Translations under genes and position numbers: made by a program
Notes under the pieces: model-generated
What the model was told of the DNA's origin: nothing
The model's database searches: none
Seen by the model: the letters and a program-made list of their open reading frames with translations, nothing else
Shown: positions 47,012-55,964 of the stretch, piece by piece
Layout of the letters: every line of letters starts with the position of its first letter
How positions within the stretch are numbered: the first letter of the stretch is position 1
Source: Polyangium jinanense
GTDB lineage: Bacteria; Myxococcota; Polyangia; Polyangiales; Polyangiaceae
DNA: 64,000 bases
Reading direction: 5' to 3'
Assembly (NCBI RefSeq): GCF_028435365.1
Contig: NZ_JAGTJJ010000004.1
Location: 124,001-188,000, forward strand

Positions 47012-47830
47012 CTAGACGACCTCGACAAGAACGGCGGTGATGTTGTCTTTACCGCCTCGCCCGTTCGCGAGGTCGATGAACTGCGTCACCGCGTCGGCTG
47101 CCCCGAGCGCCGCGATCTCCGGGATCTCCTCGGTCCTGAGGTAGCCGTGCAGCCCATCCGAGCAGAGCAGGTACCGATCCCCCGCCCGCACCGCGAGCAC
47201 CGCCGTGTCCACTTCCACGTAGTCGCGGTTGCCCACCGCGCGCGTGATCACGTTCTTGTGCGTCGCCTTCGCCGCCTCCGCGGGCGTCAGCAGGCCTTGC
47301 TTGATCTGCCAGGCGAGCAGCGTGTGATCCTCGGTGAGCTGCACCGCGGCGCCTTCGCGGATCTGGTAGATGCGGCTATCACCCACCTGCCCCGTCACCA
47401 GCGATCGGCCGAGGAACAGCGCCGCGCTGATCGTCGTGCCCATCCCGAGCTTGTCGCGCTCGAGCTCCGCCATCGCGTAAATGAGGTACGTCGCCGCCTG
47501 GATCGCCCCCTCCATGATCCGACACGCCGCGTGCGCCTGGGCCCCGTCGAGCTCCCCGTCGAGGGCCCCGATCTCGCTGAGCCCGCGCTTCACCATCCCG
47601 TGGATCGTGTCCACCGCCTGATGGCTCGCGACCTCGCCCGCAGCGTGCCCGCCCATCCCGTCCGCGACGATGTAGAGCGCGAGCTCGTCGTCGTGGAAAA
47701 ATGCATCCTCGTTGCTCTTGCGATGCTTCCCGATGTCGGTTCGCGCCGCAGAGCGGACGGGCCATCGCCCTCGGAGCGTCGCAACCTCGTTCTGACGCAG
47801 GGCGTTATTCCGGTCGTGCGGTGTGCTCAT
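47012..47830 (-). CDS. PP2C-type Ser/Thr protein phosphatase
   Basis: 272 residues. Metal-dependent phosphatase that could oppose the Ser/Thr kinases here. Motifs are RSAARTDIGKHRKSNEDAFF, the metal Asp in VADGMGGHAAGE, TGQVGDSRIY, LLCSDGL, and GGKDNITAVLVEV. A standalone bacterial PrpC/Stp-type enzyme. The ATG at 47830 begins MSTPHDRNNALRQ. Divergent from the FIST gene with an 88-bp gap. Confidence 0.93.
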   Translation of the reverse strand: MSTPHDRNNALRQNEVATLRGRWPVRSAARTDIGKHRKSNEDAFFHDDELALYIVADGMGGHAAGEVASHQAVDTIHGMVKRGLSEIGALDGELDGAQAHAACRIMEGAIQAATYLIYAMAELERDKLGMGTTISAALFLGRSLVTGQVGDSRIYQIREGAAVQLTEDHTLLAWQIKQGLLTPAEAAKATHKNVITRAVGNRDYVEVDTAVLAVRAGDRYLLCSDGLHGYLRTEEIPEIAALGAADAVTQFIDLANGRGGKDNITAVLVEVV

Positions 47831-47918
47831 CGTGGAGCTCGTACTTCGGCCGACGATAATCCGCCCCGGCCCCCCCTGTCGAGAGGGCCGTCCGCTCGGG
47901 TAGACTCCCTCGCCACCC

Positions 47919-49061
47919 ATGTCAGCGCGGAGCTTCTGCACCAGCGTGACCTCCCCCGACGGGCTCTCCCGCGTCCTCCGGGAGATACGTGGAGCGGTCA
48001 CCTCCCCGACAGGTGGGCTCGTCTTCGTGACGGGCCCGCTCGTGCCGCATCTCCACACGCTCGCGACCCGCGTGGCCGCCGCGTGGAAAGGCGTGCCGAC
48101 CGTACTCGTCCCAGGCTCCGGCGTGCTGCACGAGCGCGCCGAGCTCGAAGGGGTCCCCGCCGCGAGCGGCATCCTCTGGAGCGGCGGGAAAGTCACGCCG
48201 TTCGCGCTCGGCGACGCGGAGGATTCACCACGCGCGCTCGGCGAGTCGATCGGCCAAGCCCTCGGCGCGCGTCCCTCGACGGCGCTGCTCTTCCACCGAA
48301 CCGAAGGCTTCGACACGAGCTTGCTCGAAGGCCTCGCGACCGCGGCGCCCTCGGCCTGCGTGTTCGGCGCGGGCACGGTCGGCGCGGGGGGCGTGGTGAT
48401 CACGGCCGACGGCGAAGAGCGCTTGGCGCGCGCGGTAGGAATGTCGATCAAGGGGCTCGCGTCGCCGATCGTCGCGGCCTCGCCCGCGTGTCGCCTCGTC
48501 TCCGAGCTCGTGCCGATCGAGGAGGCCAGCGGGGGCCTCGTGCTGCGCCTCGGCGGCCGCGGCGCGCTCGACGAGCTCTCGCAATGCGCGCCCGGCTCGT
48601 CGAACCCGGGCGCTTCCTCCCCACTCGTGTTCGCCGCGCTCGCCGAGTCCGACGACGTCACGGAGGATGGGCGCCCGCGCTTCGTGGTCCGGCCCGTGCG
48701 AGGGATCGATCCTTCCCGGCGGGGCGTGATGATCGGCGCGGACGCGCGCCCGGGGATGCTCATGGCGTTCGCGGTGCGAGACGCGCAGACGGCGAAGGCC
48801 GACCTCGAAACGATGGCGCGTGTCGTCTCCAAGAACGCGCTCGGCGCAGCGCCGCGCTTCGCGCTCTACCTGAGCTGCGCGGGCCGCGGCCAGGGCTTGT
48901 ACGGCGCGCCCGACACCGAGGTGCGTATCCTCCGCCAGCGCTTTGGCGATCTCCCGATCGCCGGCATGCACGCGGCGTTCGAGATCAGCCCGCGTGAAGG
49001 CCGTCCATCACGGCTCGACCTTTACACCAGCGTGCTCGCGCTCTTCCGCTCGCCGAGCTGA
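47919..49061 (+). CDS. FIST-domain protein
   Basis: 380 residues with FIST N (about 25-215) and FIST C (about 225-360) regions. The C-terminal CAGRGQGLYG is a recognisable FIST motif. FIST domains are thought to sense small ligands such as amino acids in signalling proteins. Here it is alone, with no kinase or methyl-acceptor part, beside a divergent PP2C gene. Followed by the paired structured repeats. Confidence 0.85.
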   Translation: MSARSFCTSVTSPDGLSRVLREIRGAVTSPTGGLVFVTGPLVPHLHTLATRVAAAWKGVPTVLVPGSGVLHERAELEGVPAASGILWSGGKVTPFALGDAEDSPRALGESIGQALGARPSTALLFHRTEGFDTSLLEGLATAAPSACVFGAGTVGAGGVVITADGEERLARAVGMSIKGLASPIVAASPACRLVSELVPIEEASGGLVLRLGGRGALDELSQCAPGSSNPGASSPLVFAALAESDDVTEDGRPRFVVRPVRGIDPSRRGVMIGADARPGMLMAFAVRDAQTAKADLETMARVVSKNALGAAPRFALYLSCAGRGQGLYGAPDTEVRILRQRFGDLPIAGMHAAFEISPREGRPSRLDLYTSVLALFRSPS

Positions 49062-49070
49062 GGCGCCGCG

Positions 49071-49175
49071 CCGGGGCTCTGCCCCGGGCCCCGCGGGGGC
49101 TGTTCGCCCCTCGACCCGAACCAGGGCAAGCCCTGGACTCGGGGTGGAAGAACTGCGCAACGCGCAGTTCTTCCA
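49071..49175. repeat. structured intergenic repeat, copy B
   Basis: Same orientation as copy A. Stems: CCGGGGC/GCCCCGG (49071-49087), GGGGC/GCCCC (49096-49110), CCAGGGC/GCCCTGG (49121-49136) and a perfect 14-bp hairpin TGGAAGAACTGCGC with a three-base loop (49145-49175). Compared with A and C, stem changes are paired. Confidence 0.85.
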
Positions 49176-49262
49176 ACGGGCCCGTTGGACCGCGTCGCCA
49201 GTCGAAAGGGCAGCGCGGCAGTCTTGGTTGGCAGGGTGCTTGGCAGTCTTGACTCGGCCTGT

Positions 49263-49367
49263 TCGATGAACTGCGCATCGCGCAGTTCATCGACCCCGGG
49301 TCCAGCGCTTGCGCTGGTCCGGGTCCAGGGGCGGATAGCCCCGGTGGGGCCTGGGGCAACGCCCCAG
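49263..49367. repeat. structured intergenic repeat, copy C, inverted
   Basis: The same element as copy B in reverse orientation, with stems in the order iv, iii, ii, i: TCGATGAACTGCGC hairpin of 14 bp (49263-49293), CCAGCGC/GCGCTGG (49302-49317), GGGGC/GCCCC (49328-49342) and CTGGGGC/GCCCCAG (49351-49367). The 87 bp between B and C contains a direct repeat GGCAGTCTTG (49217 and 49242). The inverted pair resembles a BIME-like arrangement of REP elements. Confidence 0.85.
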
Positions 49368-49418
49368 CACAGCGGCCCCAGGAAGAGACCATGCTCGACC
49401 GCAACGCGGCGAAAGGAT

Positions 49419-51791
49419 CTACCCCGCCCGCAGCGCTTCCAGCATCCGCGACACACGCTCGTCGACGAGCACGCGCGCCGCGAGGAACTCCGGCGTCGCG
49501 CGGATCGGCTCGACCAGCGGGCAGCGATCCATCCACAGGAGATCGATGAGCCCGCTCTGCGCGCAGGGCACGATGGATCCGGCGGCGCGCGCCACGTCGC
49601 CCACGTACACCGCGAGCTCGATCTCGACCTGCCGGAAATAGGCGCTCCGCCTCCAGCCGCCATCGCGGTTCGCCATCGCTTGCTGGAAGACCGGCGAATC
49701 GAACGGCGAGATCTTGTCGAGCAGCGCGTCGCGGATCGCCATCTGGATCGGCGCGTCGGTCTTCACGTCGCGGAGCCGCTCGGCGACGTCCTTCGTGAGC
49801 GCCTCGTCGCGGAACCACATCGCGTACCGCGTCAGGCCGGCGAAATACGCGAACTCGCCTTCGATCGTTCGCACCTGCTCGAGGAGCTTCAGCGCGCCGT
49901 CCCAGTCGCCGCGCAGCACGAAGACACGCGCGAGGTTGCGGCCCACCGAGGGCGCCGCCGGATCGAGCGACCGCGCCGTCTCCAGCACCCGCGCCGCTTC
50001 GTCGAGCGGCCCCGACTCCGAGAGGATCATCCCGATGAGGCCATACGCTTCAGCGAGCGCGGGCGCGCGCAGGATGGCCTGACGCGCGCGTTGCACCGCG
50101 CCGGCCACGTCGCCGAACTGAAACAGCCCGTGCGCCATGGCGAGGTGTGCCTCCGCGAGGTGCGGCGCCACGGCGAGCGCGCGCTCGGCCGCTTGTTTGG
50201 CGAGGATCGCGTTGTCCCCATTGAAGAACGACATCCGCGCGAGCGCGCTCGCATACCCGGACAGGATCGTCGGATCCTGCGGCGCGCGCGCGAGGGCCTG
50301 CTCGAGCAGCTTCACGGCTTCGCGCACGTGCTGCACCCAGAACTTCCGGTACTCGACGCGCGCCTTCAGGTAGAGCTCGACGGCCACGGGATCCGTCGGC
50401 GACTCGCGCGCGGGCTGGGCCATGTCGACCGTGAGCGCGTCGGCGATCGCCTTCGCGACCTCGTCGTTCACCACGAAGAGATCTTTCTCCGGCCGATCGA
50501 ATCGCTTCGCCCAGAGCTGAAACCCATCGGCCACGCTGAGCACACGCGCGCTGATCCGCACGCCCGCCGGCGTCCTGCGCACGCTGCCCTCGACGACGAC
50601 CTGCACCGCGAGCTCACGCCCGATCTCGCGTGGATCCTGATCCACGCCCTTCCAGCGCATCACCACGCCGCGCGGCCTGAGCTTCAGGCCTCGCGTCATC
50701 GACAGCATATCGATCAGATCGTCGGTGAGACCTTCGGCGAGGTACTCGTCGTCCGGCGGCCCGCTGTTCCGGAACGGCAGCACCGCGACCGCCTTCTCGG
50801 CCGACAACCCCTGCGCGGCCGGCGGCGGCGTGCCTCCGCCGGGCGCGGACGCGGCGGGCGTCACGAGCGTCGTCACGGGCAGCTTGTTCATGGCCGGCAT
50901 CGTCAGGCTCGTAAGGTCCTCGGCCACCTCCTGCGCCGTGCGATATCGATCCTCGCGCTCCCGCGCCATGCACTTGAGGACGAGCGTCCCGCACGCCGTC
51001 GGCAAATCGGGCCGCTTCGCGCGTGGATCCGGCGGCGGCTGCACCAGCCGCGCCGCGGCGACGCTCACGATCGACTCCCCGCGCCACGCCTTTTCGCCCG
51101 TGAAAAGCTCGTACAGCATCGCGCCGAGCGCATAGATGTCCGCGCGCGTATCAATGTCGGCGAGCCCCTGCACCTGCTCGGGCGCCATGTAGGCCGGTGT
51201 TCCGATCACCGCGCCGACCTGCGTGCGCGAGCCCTCCGGCTCGTGCATCCGGGCGATCCCGAAATCGGTGATCACCACACGCCCGTCCTTCGCCATGAGC
51301 ACGTTTTCGGGCTTCAGATCCCGGTGCACCACGCCGGCCGCGTGCGCGGCGGCGAGCCCTGCGCAGATGGCCGTCGCGATCTCCACGACGCGGGCGACCG
51401 GCAACGCGCCTTGCCGCGCCAGGACCACGTTGAGGGGCTCTCCCTCGACGTATTCCATGGTCAGGTACTTGTCGGCGCCGTGCTCGCCGATGTCGAAGAC
51501 GCGGGCCACGTTCTTGTGGGTGACGCGGCGCGCGAGCTTCACTTCGCGGCGGAACCGTTCGAGCATCCCGGGCTCGTTCACGAGGTCTTGCCGCAGCACC
51601 TTGAGGGCCACGATCTCTTCGAGCTCCTCGTCGCGGGCGCGGTAGACGCTGCCCATGCCGCCGACGCCGAGCAGGCCGAGCAGCGAGTATCGCCCGGCGA
51701 CGCGCTCGCCTGGCGCGCTCGAAAGGAGCAAGCCCGTCGGCGCCTCGCTGAGGGGGTCTGCGGACGTGGGGGTCGCCTTGAAGTCGGTCAT
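49419..51791 (-). CDS. Ser/Thr kinase with TolB-like and TPR domains
   Basis: 790 residues. Kinase domain (about 33-300) has LGVGGMGSVYRARD, VALKVL, an intact HRDLKPEN loop, DFGIAR, and APEQVQG. Next comes a TolB/FlgO-like region (about 340-460, AVLPFRNSGPPDDEYLAEGLTDDLI..., LWAKRFDRPEKD) often seen beside cyclase and TPR domains. TPR-type helices fill about 480-700. No membrane helix. Likely a soluble signalling scaffold. Divergent from the ABC exporter genes by 60 bp. Confidence 0.93.
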   Translation of the reverse strand: MTDFKATPTSADPLSEAPTGLLLSSAPGERVAGRYSLLGLLGVGGMGSVYRARDEELEEIVALKVLRQDLVNEPGMLERFRREVKLARRVTHKNVARVFDIGEHGADKYLTMEYVEGEPLNVVLARQGALPVARVVEIATAICAGLAAAHAAGVVHRDLKPENVLMAKDGRVVITDFGIARMHEPEGSRTQVGAVIGTPAYMAPEQVQGLADIDTRADIYALGAMLYELFTGEKAWRGESIVSVAAARLVQPPPDPRAKRPDLPTACGTLVLKCMAREREDRYRTAQEVAEDLTSLTMPAMNKLPVTTLVTPAASAPGGGTPPPAAQGLSAEKAVAVLPFRNSGPPDDEYLAEGLTDDLIDMLSMTRGLKLRPRGVVMRWKGVDQDPREIGRELAVQVVVEGSVRRTPAGVRISARVLSVADGFQLWAKRFDRPEKDLFVVNDEVAKAIADALTVDMAQPARESPTDPVAVELYLKARVEYRKFWVQHVREAVKLLEQALARAPQDPTILSGYASALARMSFFNGDNAILAKQAAERALAVAPHLAEAHLAMAHGLFQFGDVAGAVQRARQAILRAPALAEAYGLIGMILSESGPLDEAARVLETARSLDPAAPSVGRNLARVFVLRGDWDGALKLLEQVRTIEGEFAYFAGLTRYAMWFRDEALTKDVAERLRDVKTDAPIQMAIRDALLDKISPFDSPVFQQAMANRDGGWRRSAYFRQVEIELAVYVGDVARAAGSIVPCAQSGLIDLLWMDRCPLVEPIRATPEFLAARVLVDERVSRMLEALRAG

Positions 51792-51851
51792 GTACGGCTG
51801 CGACGGAGGCTAACCGATCTGGGCCTCGTTCGGTGCTACCCTCCGCCGCCC

Positions 51852-52856
51852 ATGGAAGCCGCCGTCGCGGTCCGCGCACTCACGAAGGTCTATCGGGTCC
51901 ACGAACGCCCGGCAGGACTCGCGGCTGCGCTGCGCAGCGTTTTCCGCCGAACGTACAAGGAAGTCCGCGCGGTCGAAGACCTCTCCTTCACGATCGAACC
52001 CGGCGAACGTGTCGGCTTCCTTGGCCCGAATGGCGCCGGAAAAACGACCACTTTGAAGATCCTGTCGGGCCTCTTGCACCCGACGAGCGGCGAGGTGCGC
52101 GTCTCGGGCCACGTCCCGCGGCAACGCGAGGCCAGCTTTTTGCGGGCGATCACGCTCGTCATGGGCCAGAAGCAGCAGCTCCTCTGGGACTTGCCGCCGG
52201 CCGAGACGTTCGACCTGAACCGCGCCATTTACGGCGTCCCCGACCAGGCCTTCGCCGAGACCCTGCGCGAGCTCGAAACCCTGCTCGACATCGGCGCGCT
52301 CACGAAAAAGCCCACGCGCCAGCTCTCGCTCGGCGAGCGCATGAAATGCGAGCTCGCGGCGGCGCTCCTGCATCGCCCCGGCATCCTCTTCCTCGACGAG
52401 CCCACGATTGGCCTCGACGTCTCCATGCAGCTCGTCGTGCGTGAATTCATCCGCAAGTACAACGAGAAGCGCGGGGCCACCGTCCTGCTCACGTCCCATT
52501 ACATGGACGACGTTGCCTCGCTTTGCCCGCGCGTCATCGTCATCGACCGGGGCAAACTCCGCTACGACGGCGACCTCGCCACCCTCGTGAAGACGATCCG
52601 CCCGGACAAACGAATCGTCCTCGTCTTCGCGACGCCGCCGGATCGCGCGGCGCTCGAGCGGGTCGGGACGATCGTCGAGCTCGAAGGCACGCGGGCCGTG
52701 TTGCGTGTCCCGCAATCGGAGGTGCGCGAGGCCGTGGGCCACCTCGTCGCGAGCGCGCCCACGAGTGACCTCACGATCGAGGATCCGCCGCTCGAAGAGG
52801 TCATGCGGGATCTCTTCGCGCGCCCCGCCGAGGAGCCGAGCGAGGCCACCCCATGA
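51852..52856 (+). CDS. ABC transporter ATP-binding protein
   Basis: 334 residues. Walker A GPNGAGKTT, signature LSLGERMKCELA, Walker B ILFLDEPTIGLD, and the H-loop in LLTSHYMDD. The N-terminal TKVYRVHERPAGLAAALRSV and long C-terminal tail fit exporter ATPases of the ABC-2 type (COG4586-like). Coupled to the permease by an ATGA overlap. The ATG at 51852 is well placed; a much longer upstream reading frame overlaps the kinase gene and is rejected. Confidence 0.93.
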   Translation: MEAAVAVRALTKVYRVHERPAGLAAALRSVFRRTYKEVRAVEDLSFTIEPGERVGFLGPNGAGKTTTLKILSGLLHPTSGEVRVSGHVPRQREASFLRAITLVMGQKQQLLWDLPPAETFDLNRAIYGVPDQAFAETLRELETLLDIGALTKKPTRQLSLGERMKCELAAALLHRPGILFLDEPTIGLDVSMQLVVREFIRKYNEKRGATVLLTSHYMDDVASLCPRVIVIDRGKLRYDGDLATLVKTIRPDKRIVLVFATPPDRAALERVGTIVELEGTRAVLRVPQSEVREAVGHLVASAPTSDLTIEDPPLEEVMRDLFARPAEEPSEATP

Positions 52857-53638
52857 ACGCGCTCCGGGCCTATCCGACGCTCCTCCGGGTGGGCTTCTCG
52901 GCGGCGCTCGCCTATCGCGCCGAGCTCGTGATCTGGATGCTGACGACCACGATGCCGCTCGTCAGCCTCTCGATCTGGACCGCCGTCGCGCGGGAAGCGC
53001 CCGTCGGTCGTTATGGTCCTGGCGAATTCGTGGGGTATTTCCTGGCCGCGCTCGTCGTCCGCCAGGTCACGGGCTCCTGGCTCGTCTGGGAGATGAACCA
53101 GGAGATCCGCCAGGGCACGCTCTCGCAGCGCCTCTTGAAGCCGATCCACCCGCTCTGGATCTACAGCGCGGAGAACCTCGCCGCCTTGCCACTCCGGGCC
53201 GCGTTATGCCTCCCGGTCGTCGTCGTGGCCGTGGTCTATGCCGACCTCACCCGAAGCGGCCCCCTGCTCGCGATCTTTTTCGCCTCCCTCCTCGGCGCGT
53301 GGCTCATCAATTTCTTCACGATGGCCATCATTGGCTCGCTCGCGTTTTTCCTGGAGAGCTCCACGAGCGTCTTCGAGCTCTGGCTCATCACGTTCATGTT
53401 GCTTTCGGGCTACGTCGTTCCGCTCGAGCTCTTCCCCGGCTGGGTGCGCGGGGTCGCGGAAGCATTACCGTTCCGCTACACGCTCGGATTTCCCGTCGAG
53501 GTCGTGATTGGCCTCATGGACACGAAGAGCGCGCTCCGCGGCCTCGCCGTGCAATATACGTATGCCGCGGCCGCGGCCGCCACCGCCATCCTCGTCTTCC
53601 GCGCGGGCGTGCGGCGGTTCGGGGCATTCGGCGGGTAG
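52853..53638 (+). CDS. ABC-2 type permease
   Basis: 261 residues with six predicted membrane helices. The segment YFLAALVVRQVTGSWLVWEM and the GTLSQRLLKPIHPLW loop match ABC-2 permeases. These systems usually have two permeases; only one is present, and the next gene is on the other strand. It may work as a homodimer or use a partner from elsewhere. Cargo unknown. Confidence 0.9.
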   Translation: MNALRAYPTLLRVGFSAALAYRAELVIWMLTTTMPLVSLSIWTAVAREAPVGRYGPGEFVGYFLAALVVRQVTGSWLVWEMNQEIRQGTLSQRLLKPIHPLWIYSAENLAALPLRAALCLPVVVVAVVYADLTRSGPLLAIFFASLLGAWLINFFTMAIIGSLAFFLESSTSVFELWLITFMLLSGYVVPLELFPGWVRGVAEALPFRYTLGFPVEVVIGLMDTKSALRGLAVQYTYAAAAAATAILVFRAGVRRFGAFGG

Positions 53639-53641
53639 CGT

Positions 53642-54010
53642 TCAGGCGCCTTTCATCCATCCGACGGCCGCGCCCGTCGGATCTCGAACGATGGCGACGC
53701 GCCCGACGTTCGGCACGTCCATCGGGGGCCGCACCACGGTGGCGCCGCGGGCCACGGCCTTCGCGACACACGCGTCCACGTCGTCCACCCCGATGAGCGA
53801 GAACCAGTACGATTCCGTGGCCTCGGGAATGGCGCCTGCCTCCATCCCACCGAGCCCTGCCACGATCTGATCCCCCGACTTCGCGACCCAGTATTTGCCG
53901 TCCGGGATGGCGAACTCTTCGAACGTCCAGCCCAGCGTCTCGGCGTAAAACGCCTTCGCGGCTTCCACGTCCTTCGTCGTCAGCTCGTTCCAAACGAATG
54001 TGCCGTGCAT
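53642..54010 (-). CDS. VOC-family (glyoxalase-like) protein
   Basis: 122 residues. Two beta-alpha-beta-beta-beta units: HGTFVWNELTTKDVEAAKAFY...GWTFEEF and SLIGVDDVDACVAKAVARGA...VAIVRDPTGAAVG. Such small VOC proteins are metal-binding and include antibiotic-binding and lyase types; function here is unknown. AAGGA lies upstream of the ATG. 68 bp after the vWA gene, so it may be the last gene of the NrtR-kinase operon. Confidence 0.88.
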   Translation of the reverse strand: MHGTFVWNELTTKDVEAAKAFYAETLGWTFEEFAIPDGKYWVAKSGDQIVAGLGGMEAGAIPEATESYWFSLIGVDDVDACVAKAVARGATVVRPPMDVPNVGRVAIVRDPTGAAVGWMKGA

Positions 54011-54078
54011 GGTTTGTCCTTTCGCCCGCGCGCGTGGCGCATGCCAGCACGGCCCGGCCCCTCCTGGCAAGCCCCTCG

Positions 54079-54876
54079 TTACCCGAGAAACCCGCCCGCC
54101 GCCGCCCGCGAAAACCCTGCGTGCTGGCTCGCGCGCATCGCCGATTGCGAGAACATCCGGAACGCCCGCCGGATCTCCCCCACGTCGCTCCGCGGCGTCA
54201 GGATCCACCGGTCCTCGATTCCCATGGCCCGGAAGACGTCCCGGAACGGCGTATGCCCATCATCGATCCCCATCGCCGCCACGATGTGCTGCTCGCTCGC
54301 CAGCATGTCCCGCACGAGCGCCCGCACGTCGCTCGCCTTGGCTTTGCACGACCCCTCGTCGGCTCCGTCCGTCAGGATCAGCGTCACGCTCCGCACGGGC
54401 ACGCCGCTTTGCGCGAACTCCTGCGCCTTCGCGATCACGGTCCCGAGTAGCACCACCGTCTGATCGTAGAGCGGCGTCCCCAGCGCGGGATCGTAGTTCT
54501 TCGGCGTCATCCGCTCGGCGAGTGCGACGGGCCGGTACGGATACAACACGAACCCGTTCAGGTACCGCGTATGCGCCAGGATCGAATCCTTCTGCTTCGA
54601 CGACGCGAGCGCCTCGACCACCGTGTTGTGCCCTTCCCGCACGGCATCGGCGTTCCCGGAAAAACGGATCGACCCCGAATCATCTGGCATGATCGTCACG
54701 AACACGGCCTCGGACGCCTGCACGTCGTCCACGCCCACGCCGAGCCCGGCCTGGATCTGCGCTCCGATATCGATTGCCGCGAGCGCCGCGAGCGCCTCCG
54801 GCGACAACGTCCCTTCCTCCTCCGCCGCCTCGAACAACCGCCGGATCTCGTTCCCTTTCCCATTCCCGTTCGTCAT
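54079..54876 (-). CDS. vWA-domain protein (TerY/YegL-like)
   Basis: 265 residues. The vWA fold has a metal-ion-dependent adhesion site: DxSxS in PDDSGS (residues 65-69), the Thr in GTPLYD (about 134), and the Asp in LILTDGADEG (about 170). It resembles the vWA partner of a PP2C phosphatase and kinase in TerY-P/YegIKL-type systems. A GGAGG ribosome site precedes the ATG at 54876. 14 bp after the nicotinamidase-like gene. Confidence 0.9.
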   Translation of the reverse strand: MTNGNGKGNEIRRLFEAAEEEGTLSPEALAALAAIDIGAQIQAGLGVGVDDVQASEAVFVTIMPDDSGSIRFSGNADAVREGHNTVVEALASSKQKDSILAHTRYLNGFVLYPYRPVALAERMTPKNYDPALGTPLYDQTVVLLGTVIAKAQEFAQSGVPVRSVTLILTDGADEGSCKAKASDVRALVRDMLASEQHIVAAMGIDDGHTPFRDVFRAMGIEDRWILTPRSDVGEIRRAFRMFSQSAMRASQHAGFSRAAAGGFLG

Positions 54877-54890
54877 GACGTCCTCCTCTC

Positions 54891-55937
54891 CTATTTCAAA
54901 AAGCTCCCGATCGCGTCCGTGCTCTTCACGAGCTTCATCCCGGCCGCCGCGAACTTCGCGAGCGCCTTGTCGGCCTCGGGCGTGAAATCCGCCGCGAACC
55001 CGCCCTTGCCGTCCGGCACCGTCACGGCCGACATGCAATCCGTGAGCAGGTAAATCTTCCTCGCCAGCGCCGCATCGACCGAGGCGATCTCGCCCAGGAT
55101 GTCGTCGATCGAGCTCTTCACGCAATGGCTCGCCGCCTGCCCGGCGATGATCACCGCGTCCGCCGCGAGCAACGTCTTCAAAAACAGCGTGTTCTTCTGC
55201 CCGAGCGGCTGCCCGTCGAAGCGCGTGAGCACCTCCGGCGACAGCACCGAATAGTTCTCCGTCAGCGGATTGCCCCCCTTCACCTCCACCCACGACTGCG
55301 CCCCGCGCACGTACGAGTGGAACAGCCGCGCCTCGTGAATCGCCCCCACGAGCGCGTGCCCATCGCTCCCGAGCAGGCAGTGCGGCGGCCACAGATAAAG
55401 CGTGTACTTCCCAGCCTTCTCCAGCTCCTCGCAATAATGCCGCACCTGCTTCACGAGCCACGTGTAGTTCCCGCCGCAGAGCCATTTCGCCATGGCCGGG
55501 TTCGGCCGCACCTCGCCCGCGTCGATGTCGCGCGTCGTGATCACGCGGTGCGCCGAAAGCGGTTTGCCCTCGCGGTCCACCCAGAACGACGGGAAGAAGA
55601 TCTGGTGCGAGAAATGCGTATCCATCGTCGTCGTGATCGCCGTGAGCACGTCGAGGTTCTTGTAGATGAACTCGGCGATCCGTCGGCTATCGTCGATCGC
55701 ACCCCGCCCGCTCTTTCCGGCCACGAAGAGCGCGCCCTCGGGATGGCAAAAATCCTTCTGCACGTCGATGAGCAGGAGGTGCACGTTCGTCTTGTCCGCG
55801 CCGGCCGGCCGGATCTCGAGCGCCTTGCGCCAGTCCTCGGCGGCCACGAAAAGCAGCTCCTCCTTGGGACGATGGCCCCATTTCTCGGCGCTCCTGTGAT
55901 CGTAAAATACCGGCAACGGAAGTTCCTTGTGGTTCAT
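54891..55937 (-). CDS. nicotinamidase-like cysteine hydrolase
   Basis: 348 residues, isochorismatase/PncA fold. Likely catalytic residues: Asp58 (LLIDVQKDF), Lys220 (VEVKGGN) and Cys272 (GQAASHCVK). A DxH pair (DTH, about 106-108) may hold the metal of nicotinamidases. It is much longer than PncA (about 210), with extra N-terminal and central segments. Nicotinamidase activity is plausible but unproved. Sits within the NrtR operon between the kinase and the vWA gene. Confidence 0.85.
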   Translation of the reverse strand: MNHKELPLPVFYDHRSAEKWGHRPKEELLFVAAEDWRKALEIRPAGADKTNVHLLLIDVQKDFCHPEGALFVAGKSGRGAIDDSRRIAEFIYKNLDVLTAITTTMDTHFSHQIFFPSFWVDREGKPLSAHRVITTRDIDAGEVRPNPAMAKWLCGGNYTWLVKQVRHYCEELEKAGKYTLYLWPPHCLLGSDGHALVGAIHEARLFHSYVRGAQSWVEVKGGNPLTENYSVLSPEVLTRFDGQPLGQKNTLFLKTLLAADAVIIAGQAASHCVKSSIDDILGEIASVDAALARKIYLLTDCMSAVTVPDGKGGFAADFTPEADKALAKFAAAGMKLVKSTDAIGSFLK

Positions 55938-55964
55938 GATGTCCCTCTCGTTCCTTTCAACGAA

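Noticed and set aside
49185..51851. Extended N terminus of the ABC ATPase
   Set aside because: The upstream frame runs through a repeat and over the kinase gene; the family starts at MEAAVAVRALTKVY.
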